A DNA stretch of 8,315 bases from DATDRQ01 sp035291645 (GTDB taxonomy: Bacteria > Chloroflexota > Anaerolineae > Anaerolineales > UBA4823). The stretch's first letter is position 1. Each line of letters starts with the position of its first letter. The notes beneath the pieces are model-generated. The model saw only the letters and a program-made list of their open reading frames with translations. It was not told where the DNA came from and searched no databases. Shown here one piece after another: positions 1 through 4,859 of the stretch. The DNA lies in assembly GCA_035291645.1 (NCBI GenBank), contig DATDRQ010000377.1, positions 1 through 8,315 of the forward strand. Reading direction: 5' to 3'. The position numbers were made by a program, and so were the translations under genes.

Positions 1-480
1 GCCCAGGTGGAACTCCGCCTGGCGCATGCGCCCCTCATGAACGAAGCCGGCCTTCTCGTAGGCGCGGATGGCGCGCGGGTTGTCTTCGAAGACGCGCAGG
101 TAGACCCGGTTCAGGTTCAGGGTGCTGAAGGCGTGCTCGAGTAGCAGCTGCATGGTCTCGGTGCCGTAACCCTGGTTCCAATAGGACTTCTCGCCGATCA
201 GGATGCCGACCTCGGCGCTGCGGTTGCGCCAATCCAGGATTTCGAAGCCGCAGCTTCCGATCGGCTGCCAGCTGTGCTCCTGGCGGGCTTCGATCGTAAA
301 GGGGCGTTCCTCGGCGGGGCGCTGCAGGGTCTTCTCGAGCCACTGTTCCTCCTCGGGCTGGGAGAGAGGCAGGAACAGGGCCAGCCCCTGGCGCACCTCG
401 GGGTCGTTGAGCCAGGCGACGAAGCGGGGCAGGTCGTCCCGCTCGGCATGGCGCAGGCGGATGCGCTTGCCGTAGATCAT
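1..480 (-). CDS. GNAT-family N-acetyltransferase, RimJ/RimL type (3' end cut by window)
   Basis: Reading the minus strand from the ATG at 480-478 gives 160 uninterrupted codons to the window edge, so the C-terminus is missing but nearly complete for a family that usually runs 165-190 residues. The fold is recognisable. The N-terminal 'IRLRHAERDDLP' strand and helix are typical of Acetyltransf_3 proteins. Acetyl-CoA-binding motif A is at about residues 101-108 (WNQGYGTE, the Q-x-x-G-x-G/A loop), and motif B is at about 123-148, ending in 'NPRAIRAYEKAGFVHEGRMR'. Relatives transfer acetyl groups to protein N-termini, small amines or antibiotics; the substrate here cannot be told. Its start overlaps the meaB stop in an ATGA, so it is probably translationally coupled and is the last visible gene of the mutase operon. 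The GNAT family call is firm; substrate and link to the mutase are open. Confidence 0.9.
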   Translation of the reverse strand, partial: MIYGKRIRLRHAERDDLPRFVAWLNDPEVRQGLALFLPLSQPEEEQWLEKTLQRPAEERPFTIEARQEHSWQPIGSCGFEILDWRNRSAEVGILIGEKSYWNQGYGTETMQLLLEHAFSTLNLNRVYLRVFEDNPRAIRAYEKAGFVHEGRMRQAEFHLG

Positions 481-1499
481 GGGGCAAGGTCTCCATCCAG
501 CAGGGCTGCCACGGCCTGGTGAGGGGAGAGCCGGCGGGAGAGTAGCCGGTCGAGCACCTCCTGGTAGCGCCCGGCCGGGATCGAATCGCGCCAGCGGGCG
601 ATCAAGGCAAACTGCAAAATAGTATCCAATTCATGCTGCAGACGGGCGTGCTCGCGCCGCTCCCAGCCACCGCTGCTGGTCAGATAATACCGGTGGCGCT
701 GGATGGCGGCGGCCAATTCGGCCACTCCGGCGCCCTCGGTAGCGACCGTGCGGTAGATGGGCGTCTCCCAGGCGGGAGCCGGCTCGGGGTTCCCGGTTGC
801 AACAGGCAGCTCCACCATCCGCCCGTGGTGCAGGCTGGACCGGTCGACGGGGTGGGCCAGCTGCAGCATACCGCGCAGGGCGCGCTCGGTGTTCTCCACA
901 CCCGGGCGGTCGGCTTTGTTGACCACCAGGATGTCGGCGATCTCGAGGATGCCGGCCTTGATGGCCTGGATGTCGTCTCCCAGGCCGGGCGCCTCGACCA
1001 CCAGGGTGGTGTGCGCCAGGCGGGCGACGTCCACCTCGGCCTGGCCTGCCCCAACCGTCTCGATCAGGATCACCTCGAAGCCGGCCGCGTCGAACACCTC
1101 CACCAGCCCCCCGGTGGCAGGCGCCAGCCCGCCCAGTGAGCCACGCGCCGACATCGAGCGGATGAACACACCGGGATCGCCGGACAGGTCGCGCATGCGC
1201 ACCCGGTCGCCCAGCAGGGCGCCGCCGGTGAACGGGCTGGCCGGGTCGACCGCGACCACCGCCACGCGCCGCGGCGCCTGCCCCTCGGGAGGGCGCCTGT
1301 AATAGCGCGCCAGCTGGTTTACCAGCGAGGATTTGCCGGTGCCAGGAGCGCCGGTTACCCCGATCAGATGCGCTTTACCGGTGTGTGGGAAGAGTTCGCT
1401 CAGGGCTGCCCGCCCGGCCGGGGTGTCGTTCTCGACCTGGGTAAGCAGCCGGGCCAGAGCCAGGCGCTCTCCGGACAGGACAGCCTCGACCAGCGTCAT
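477..1499 (-). CDS. meaB: Methylmalonyl-CoA mutase-associated GTPase MeaB (ArgK family)
   Basis: A 340-residue G3E P-loop GTPase that, in studied relatives, gates cobalamin delivery to methylmalonyl-CoA mutase and protects the enzyme from inactivation. Visible motifs, numbered from the chosen start: Walker A GAPGTGKS at 50-57; DPASPFTGGALLGDR at 85-99; SMSARGSLGGLA at 115-126, typical of MeaB; the switch segment ETVGAGQAEVD at 147-157; PGLGDDIQAIKAG at 171-183; and the guanine-specificity motif NKAD at 194-197. The C-terminal helical part (about 270-340) fits the dimerisation arm. The frame stays open upstream to 1589, but the extra 30 residues are low-complexity Pro/Ala/Ser and overlap the preceding gene. 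The ATG at 1499 has AGGTG five bases upstream and leaves a 16-base gap to the mutase subunit. Many MeaB proteins read GVGQSE where this one reads GAGQAE. Length and motif order are normal. Confidence 0.96.
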   Translation of the reverse strand: MTLVEAVLSGERLALARLLTQVENDTPAGRAALSELFPHTGKAHLIGVTGAPGTGKSSLVNQLARYYRRPPEGQAPRRVAVVAVDPASPFTGGALLGDRVRMRDLSGDPGVFIRSMSARGSLGGLAPATGGLVEVFDAAGFEVILIETVGAGQAEVDVARLAHTTLVVEAPGLGDDIQAIKAGILEIADILVVNKADRPGVENTERALRGMLQLAHPVDRSSLHHGRMVELPVATGNPEPAPAWETPIYRTVATEGAGVAELAAAIQRHRYYLTSSGGWERREHARLQHELDTILQFALIARWRDSIPAGRYQEVLDRLLSRRLSPHQAVAALLDGDLAP

Positions 1500-1515
1500 C
1501 GGCGCACCTGGGAGG

Positions 1516-1926
1516 CTACTCGACGGCCGCGCCGAGCACGGCCTGGCGGACGTCGCGGATGATGTCCCCGGTCGGGGTGCCGGGGCCATACACGCCGACC
1601 ACGCCCAGCTCCATCAGGCGCAGCACGTCCTCGTCGGGCACGATTCCGCCTAAAAAGACCCTGACCTGCTCCTGGCCATTGGCCTTGAGCATCTCGAAGA
1701 CGCGCGGCACCAGGGCCATGTGCGCCCCAGACAGGATCGACAGGCCGACCACGTCGACGTCTTCCTGCAGGGCGGCCTCGGCGATCATCTCGGGGGTCTG
1801 GCGCAGGCCGGTGTAGATCACCTCCATGCCGGCGTCGCGCAGGGCCCGGGCGACTACTTTGGCGCCCCGGTCGTGCCCGTCCAGGCCGGGCTTGGCGACC
1901 AGGACGCGGATCTTGCGTTCTGCCAT
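1516..1926 (-). CDS. mcmA2: Methylmalonyl-CoA mutase, stand-alone B12-binding (C-terminal/small) subunit
   Basis: A 136-residue flavodoxin-like cobalamin-binding domain. The base-off/His-on signature DGHDRG is at residues 16-21, with His18 the expected cobalt ligand. It is followed by the 'GLSILSGAH' loop (S63-x-L65) and the GG turn at 93-94, and ends in 'GVVGVYGPGTPTGDI'. Length and motifs match split-type mutases of archaea and several bacteria, where this subunit pairs with a separately encoded catalytic TIM-barrel subunit to interconvert (R)-methylmalonyl-CoA and succinyl-CoA. That partner is absent here and must lie elsewhere. The frame extends to 2049, but the first 41 residues there read through the promoter. 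The ATG at 1926 has GGAGG at 1931-1935, four bases upstream. Placement just before meaB supports the mutase assignment over other B12 mutase subunits such as isobutyryl-CoA mutase, which cannot be fully excluded. Confidence 0.93.
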   Translation of the reverse strand: MAERKIRVLVAKPGLDGHDRGAKVVARALRDAGMEVIYTGLRQTPEMIAEAALQEDVDVVGLSILSGAHMALVPRVFEMLKANGQEQVRVFLGGIVPDEDVLRLMELGVVGVYGPGTPTGDIIRDVRQAVLGAAVE

Positions 1927-1957
1927 CCTGCCTCCGTAAAAAGCGGTGTTTAGATCG

Positions 1958-1963
1958 ATTATA
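1958..1963 (-). promoter_or_regulatory. -10 box for the mcmA2-meaB-GNAT operon
   Basis: On the minus strand this hexamer reads TATAAT, a perfect sigma70-type -10 element. A start of transcription near 1951 would leave a leader of about 25 bases containing the mcmA2 ribosome binding site. No good -35 hexamer sits 16-18 bases upstream (about 1980-1987), so the promoter may need an activator or other contacts. Confidence 0.55.
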
Positions 1964-1981
1964 CCGCGGACGGGAGAGGGA

Positions 1982-2012
1982 AGCTGAGGGGATGAAAGTA
2001 GGAGCTGAGGGG
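1982..2012. repeat. 10-bp direct repeat AGCTGAGGGG, 21-bp period, in the divergent intergenic region
   Basis: AGCTGAGGGG occurs at 1982-1991 and again at 2003-2012. The start-to-start distance of 21 bases is about two helical turns, so both copies face the same side of the DNA. The left copy covers where the -35 of the mcmA2 promoter should be. The surrounding stretch 1968-2026 is purine-rich on the plus strand. It could be a tandem operator, or chance similarity in a low-complexity stretch. Confidence 0.35.
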
Positions 2013-2032
2013 GGATACGGGAGGTCGAATCA

Positions 2033-2041
2033 TGGTATAGT
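2033..2041 (+). promoter_or_regulatory. Extended -10 promoter (TGgTATAGT) for the toxin-antitoxin cassette
   Basis: TGG followed by TATAGT at 2036-2041 fits an extended -10 element (TGn-TATAAT). No convincing -35 is present at the usual distance, which extended -10 promoters tolerate. The ATG of the antitoxin-like gene begins at 2048, six bases after the box, which is where transcription would be expected to begin. No Shine-Dalgarno sequence precedes that ATG, so the transcript may be leaderless. Confidence 0.5.
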
Positions 2042-2047
2042 AAGCTC

Positions 2048-2278
2048 ATGCGAAGCGAGATTCCCCGGTATGTTGTGTGGAGCGCTGACGACGTCGATAC
2101 CGATGACCCTTTCCAGAGGCGATGGCTGCTGCGCCAGATCTTGATTCATGGGCGGGCGGAAGACATCCACCAGCTGAACTTGAGCGAAGTATCCCAGGAA
2201 CTGGAAGCGCTCGATCTGCCCCCTGACCTTCACCAGCTGTGGAAAAGTTTCCTGGAATCCCGGCATGGTGACGGCTAA
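2048..2278 (+). CDS. Small protein upstream of AbiEii toxin, putative antitoxin (DUF6922-like)
   Basis: A 76-residue acidic protein with no signal peptide or membrane segment. The pattern is an aromatic/Trp start (YVVWSADD), an acidic turn, a helix (RRWLLRQILIHG, about 24-35), a Leu-rich middle, and 'LPPDLHQLWKSFLE' near the end. This resembles the short proteins, some annotated as DUF6922, often encoded directly before AbiEii-type nucleotidyltransferases, where they are presumed antitoxins. The family call is pattern-based and moderate. Its 3' end overlaps the toxin start by 14 bases (2265-2278) in a different frame, consistent with coupled translation. No ribosome binding site precedes the ATG at 2048, while an extended -10 box ends six bases before it. 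Unlike typical AbiEi antitoxins it shows no winged-helix DNA-binding domain, so neutralisation and autoregulation, if they occur, would need another mechanism. Confidence 0.65.
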   Translation: MRSEIPRYVVWSADDVDTDDPFQRRWLLRQILIHGRAEDIHQLNLSEVSQELEALDLPPDLHQLWKSFLESRHGDG

Positions 2279-2957
2279 ATTGCAGGGCAGGGGGTTATTG
2301 ACACCCATCCAAAAGCAGTTTCTAAGGCTATTTTCAGAACTATCTGACCAACGCTATTTTTATCTCACCGGCGGCACCGCTCTGGCGGAGTTTTATTTAG
2401 GACACCGACTTTCCTTTGATTTGGACTTTTTTACCGCCGAGGAGGGGTTGATTCTACCCGCTTCCTACGCATTAGAGAAACATATGGAAGAAACCGGGTT
2501 AGCACCCACTATTGTAAGACGGTTTAGCACGTTTGTAGAATTTCTAGTAACCAAGGGAGAAGAAAGCCTAAAAGTTGATCTGGCGCTTGATTCACCTTTC
2601 CGCTTCGCACCTCCAGTCCCGGCAGAAGAAGGAGTCTTGATTAATAATTACCAAGACCTTCGGGTTGATAAACTGCTGGCTTATTTTGGTCGAGCGGAAC
2701 CGAGGGACGCCGTCGACCTGTATTTTATTTTACAGGAAGAACCTTTAGGACCAATTCTCGAACAGGCAAGCATTAAGGATCCCGGGTTTGACTTGTACTA
2801 TTTTGCATTAGCCCTCGAAAAGTCGAATGGATTTCCAGACAAAGCAGATCGCTGGCCAGTGAAAATGTTGGTTGAATTCAATGCGAGGCTGTTAAAACAA
2901 CTTTTCCACCAATATGCGTTGATGATTATGAATCAGGTAGCTGGCAGGGACGTCTAA
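2265..2957 (+). CDS. AbiEii/AbiGii-type nucleotidyltransferase toxin
   Basis: A 230-residue protein of the DNA polymerase beta-like nucleotidyltransferase fold. The signature is plain: 'LTGGTALAEFYLGHRLSFDLDFF' spans about residues 34-56, with the GG turn at 36-37 and paired metal ligands D52 and D54. A probable third carboxylate is D105 (KVDLALD). The family's distal block is K136, R143 and 'PRDAVDLYFIL' at 146-156. All expected catalytic residues are present, so the enzyme looks intact. Characterised relatives act as toxins in AbiE phage-defence and MenT systems; some MenT members transfer nucleotides to tRNA 3' ends. The target here is unknown. The ATG at 2265 lies inside the upstream gene, with only a weak GGAA upstream, so translation is probably coupled. 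The gene is clearly richer in A+T and in TTA/ATT codons than its neighbours, a sign of transfer. Confidence 0.9.
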   Translation: MVTAKLQGRGLLTPIQKQFLRLFSELSDQRYFYLTGGTALAEFYLGHRLSFDLDFFTAEEGLILPASYALEKHMEETGLAPTIVRRFSTFVEFLVTKGEESLKVDLALDSPFRFAPPVPAEEGVLINNYQDLRVDKLLAYFGRAEPRDAVDLYFILQEEPLGPILEQASIKDPGFDLYYFALALEKSNGFPDKADRWPVKMLVEFNARLLKQLFHQYALMIMNQVAGRDV

Positions 2958-3013
2958 TTTTTCTAACGCAAAGTCAATCCAACTCAGTGAGGTAGCGGGG
3001 ACATTCAATTTGT
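2933..3013. repeat. Imperfect direct repeat at the right border of the AbiEii cassette
   Basis: The stretch at 2935-2960 (AGGTAGC..GGGAC..TAATTT) resembles 2990-3011 (AGGTAGCGGGGAC..CAATTT), with four extra bases in the first copy and some mismatches. One copy overlaps the end of the toxin gene and the other is intergenic. This could be a trace of a past insertion or tandem duplication; the second copy looks like the ends of small interspersed REP-type elements, but this cannot be settled from one locus. Confidence 0.25.
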
Positions 3014-3027
3014 ATCGAAACCATAAA

Positions 3028-3052
3028 ATATATTGACTCAATCGAAATATAT
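3028..3052. promoter_or_regulatory. Nested palindromes over the marR promoter, likely MarR operator
   Basis: The outer inverted repeat is ATATATT at 3028-3034 and AATATAT at 3046-3052, perfect 7-base arms around an 11-base spacer. Inside its left half lies ATTGACTCAAT (3032-3042), palindromic except for its central base and covering the -35 hexamer. MarR dimers commonly bind palindromes of this size inside their own promoter, so autorepression is the simplest reading. Binding is inferred, and the AT-rich arms could partly be chance. Confidence 0.5.
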
Positions 3053-3060
3053 GATACAAT
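3033..3060 (+). promoter_or_regulatory. Sigma70-type promoter of the marR gene
   Basis: TTGACT at 3033-3038 and TACAAT at 3055-3060 are separated by 16 bases, and TGA just before the -10 gives it an extended form. Transcription would start near 3067, leaving a very short leader that contains AAAGGGAAG before the GTG start at 3081. This is one of the two best promoter matches in the window. Confidence 0.7.
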
Positions 3061-3080
3061 AGAACTAAAGGGAAGCAACC

Positions 3081-3524
3081 GTGCCCGAGATTGACGATAT
3101 CGAAGAGATCATCCGGCTGCATTGGAGCATTCTGACCGCCATGCAATTTTCCAGCCGACCGGACTGGATGGAGCTGGACATGACCATGGCCCAGATCAAG
3201 GCGCTGTTTACGATCTCTCAAGGCAAGGCCGTGCCGGTCAGCCGCATCGCCGAATACCTGGGTGTGGGCCAGCCGACCGCCAGCCATCTGGTCGACAAGC
3301 TTGTCCGCCAGGGATTTGCCGGTCGATCGGAAAGCCCCACCGACCGGCGCGTAACCCTTGTTCGCCTGACATCGCAAGGTGAAGATCTGGTGCGGCGGCT
3401 TTACCAGGGCGGCGAAGAACAGTATCGCGCCTGGGTGAGAACGCTCAACGGTGAGGAGCGCAAGAATCTCCTGAGCGGGCTGCTAGCTCTCGCCCGGGCT
3501 GCTTCCGTGACAACGAACAGCTAA
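3081..3524 (+). CDS. MarR-family winged-helix transcriptional regulator
   Basis: A 147-residue regulator starting at GTG, with AAAGGGAAG about six bases upstream. MarR proteins are homodimers, usually repressors that leave DNA when they bind small phenolic or electrophilic ligands. The helix-turn-helix part runs from 'MTMAQIKALFTIS' (about 35-47) through 'VSRIAEYLGVGQPTASHLVDKLVRQG' (about 54-79), the recognition helix being around 'GQPTASHLVDKL'. The wing is 'SESPTDRRVTLVRLTSQGE', containing the family's conserved DRR motif (around residue 88). Flanking helices at both ends would form the dimer interface. No reactive cysteine is present, which argues against an OhrR-type peroxide sensor. A palindrome overlaps its promoter, suggesting autoregulation. 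The aldo/keto reductase 156 bases downstream on the same strand is a plausible but unproven target. Confidence 0.93.
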   Translation: MPEIDDIEEIIRLHWSILTAMQFSSRPDWMELDMTMAQIKALFTISQGKAVPVSRIAEYLGVGQPTASHLVDKLVRQGFAGRSESPTDRRVTLVRLTSQGEDLVRRLYQGGEEQYRAWVRTLNGEERKNLLSGLLALARAASVTTNS

Positions 3525-3666
3525 CAATCCAGCCTCAAAATCATATAACGTCGTCAGTTGCGCCGGAATCCGACCGCCAAGCGAAATCACCCGCTCTGCG
3601 TCTCTTCAATGCATCTATTTTCGGGAAATTACTGGCAAGACGTTCTCCGGTCAATTTAGAACTACG

Positions 3667-3672
3667 AAAGGA
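3667..3672 (+). promoter_or_regulatory. Ribosome binding site deciding the aldo/keto reductase start
   Basis: AAAGGA at 3667-3672 lies eight bases before the ATG at 3681. The in-frame ATG at 3672 overlaps this site and would have no spacing from it, so 3681 is the better start. Confidence 0.6.
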
Positions 3673-3680
3673 TGGTAGAA

Positions 3681-4640
3681 ATGGAGCACAAAACCTTATT
3701 AGGACGAAGTAATCTTCGAGTGCCTCGCGCGGGTATCGGGGCGATGACCTGGGGCCAGCCTTCCGGGATGGCCCGCTGGACGCCCGCTCAACTGGCTTAC
3801 GGTCCCTCCCAAAGCCCTGACGAGGAGCAGCGCGCCCTGGAAGCCAGTCTGGCTGGTGGCGTGAATTTGATCGACACAGCCGAGATGTACAGCAACGGCG
3901 CTTCTGAACGCCGGGTGGGGGAACTGTCACGCGGCAGGGATGTCCTGATTGCGACCAAGTTCCCGCCTTCTCCATTTGCCCGCGATGAAAATTATCCCAA
4001 AGCGCTTGAGGACAGCCTGGCGCGCCTTGGACGCAGCACGATTGACCTGTATCAAATTCACTTTTCCTCCCGGCGGTTGTCTATTCCAAGGCTCATGAAT
4101 CTCATGGCCGAGGCGGTCGAGGCGGGCAAGGTCAGGGCCGTTGGAGTCAGCAATTATTCCGCCGAAGAAATGCGCCTGGCGCACACGGAGCTGGCGAAGC
4201 GCGGCATTCCGCTCGCTTCCAACCAGGTCCAGTACTCCCTCCTGCACCGGAAACCGGAGGTGGACGGGGTGCTCGACGCCTGCCGCGAGCTGGGTATCAC
4301 CCTGATCGCCTACTCCCCGCTGGGAATGGGGGCGTTGACCGGGAAGTACTCGGCCAGGAAGCGAGCCGGCGGATTCAGGCGTTTTCTCCCCAATTTCCGC
4401 GGTAAGGCTATGGATGCCGTCCAGCCTGTCGTGGAGCTCCTGCGAGAGATCGGTGAACGCTACACCAGGAGTCCCAGCCAGGTCGCCCTGCGCTGGCTGA
4501 TGGAGAATGAGCATGTTCTGCCTATCCCTGGCGCGAAAAATGGCCGGCAGGCGGCCGAGAACGCCGGCGCGCTTTCGTTCTCCTTATCTCCCCAAGAGGT
4601 CGAGGCGCTCAACCAGGCGACCATTGCCTGGCGGATTTGA
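3681..4640 (+). CDS. Aldo/keto reductase
   Basis: A 319-residue NAD(P)H-dependent oxidoreductase with the AKR (beta/alpha)8 barrel. The full catalytic tetrad is visible: D65 and Y70 in 'NLIDTAEMYSNG', K93 in 'LIATKFPP', and H127 in 'DLYQIHF'. Cofactor-binding segments follow: 'GVSNYSAEEM' (about 155-164), 'SNQVQYSLLHRKPE' (about 180-193), 'AYSPLGMGALTGKY' (about 210-223) and the nucleotide-phosphate loop 'PIPGAKNGRQAAENAGAL' (about 282-299). It should reduce an aldehyde or ketone in the cytosol; the substrate cannot be read from the sequence. It resembles bacterial and plant chloroplast-type reductases with a WG motif near the N-terminus. The start at 3681 is preferred over 3672 on ribosome-binding-site spacing. 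It follows the MarR regulator in the same direction, but the 156-base gap holds no clear promoter or terminator, so cotranscription or MarR control is possible. Confidence 0.94.
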   Translation: MEHKTLLGRSNLRVPRAGIGAMTWGQPSGMARWTPAQLAYGPSQSPDEEQRALEASLAGGVNLIDTAEMYSNGASERRVGELSRGRDVLIATKFPPSPFARDENYPKALEDSLARLGRSTIDLYQIHFSSRRLSIPRLMNLMAEAVEAGKVRAVGVSNYSAEEMRLAHTELAKRGIPLASNQVQYSLLHRKPEVDGVLDACRELGITLIAYSPLGMGALTGKYSARKRAGGFRRFLPNFRGKAMDAVQPVVELLREIGERYTRSPSQVALRWLMENEHVLPIPGAKNGRQAAENAGALSFSLSPQEVEALNQATIAWRI

Positions 4641-4655
4641 CGAAAATAATGAAAA

Positions 4656-4763
4656 CAGGGATAGAAATCCCAATCCCTGCGGTAACCGCGTTTCGCTTAT
4701 ATTCCGCTGATGCTCAGGTGAGCGGACATATGGGAGGTACGAGACCTGCATCTTAATCTCCCA
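4656..4763 (+). other. Series of potential RNA hairpins downstream of the aldo/keto reductase
   Basis: Four inverted repeats lie close together in the gene-free stretch 4641-4859: CAGGGA/TCCCTG (4656-4661, 4674-4679), with the alternative inner pairing GGGAT/ATCCC (4658-4662, 4667-4671); GCGGT/ACCGC (4679-4683, 4685-4689); CCGCT/AGCGG (4704-4708, 4721-4725); and TGGGAG/CTCCCA (4731-4736, 4758-4763). The first could stop transcription of the reductase, but none has a T-tract, so no standard intrinsic terminator is present. No known riboswitch pattern was recognised. Promoter candidates for the next gene around 4753-4781 are weak. Confidence 0.35.
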
Positions 4764-4805
4764 ATTGATCGGTATCTATAGCCTATTGACCTCCAGTGCT
4801 CCTTG

Positions 4806-4824
4806 GGATACCTTGAAGGTATCC
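4806..4824. promoter_or_regulatory. 19-bp palindrome upstream of the FG-GAP protein gene
   Basis: GGATACCTT, one central G, then AAGGTATCC: perfect 9-base arms. It ends 35 bases before the ATG at 4860. As DNA it is a good dimer-binding operator; as RNA it forms a seven-pair stem with a UUGAA loop in the leader. No T-tract follows, so it is not a simple terminator. The regulator is not identifiable. Confidence 0.5.
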
Positions 4825-4859
4825 AGGTTCGCATTGTTCATTATCCCGCCGGAGGTCCT

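Noticed and set aside
35..496. 153-codon minus-strand frame over the acetyltransferase
   Set aside because: Arg/Pro/Ala-rich translation without domain logic; shadow of the GNAT gene, whose frame carries clear motifs.
1500..1589. 30-residue N-terminal extension of MeaB
   Set aside because: It overlaps the end of mcmA2, is low-complexity, and a better start with AGGTG exists at 1499.
633..1653. Several open plus-strand frames opposite meaB and mcmA2
   Set aside because: Antisense shadows typical of high-GC coding sequence; no ribosome binding sites or family features.
2892..3377. 161-codon minus-strand frame across the toxin/MarR boundary
   Set aside because: It crosses a promoter and two genes on the other strand, and its translation has no recognisable features.
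3541..3975. 144-codon minus-strand frame before and inside the aldo/keto reductase
   Set aside because: Basic, Pro/Ser/Arg-rich translation, no upstream signals, overlaps a well-supported gene.
4656..4763. Riboswitch in the leader before the FG-GAP gene
   Set aside because: Hairpins are present, but no conserved core of a known riboswitch class was recognised.
4803..4859. 19-residue TTG-initiated extension of the FG-GAP protein
   Set aside because: It would place residues before a clean signal peptide and read through a palindrome; the GGAGG site favours 4860.
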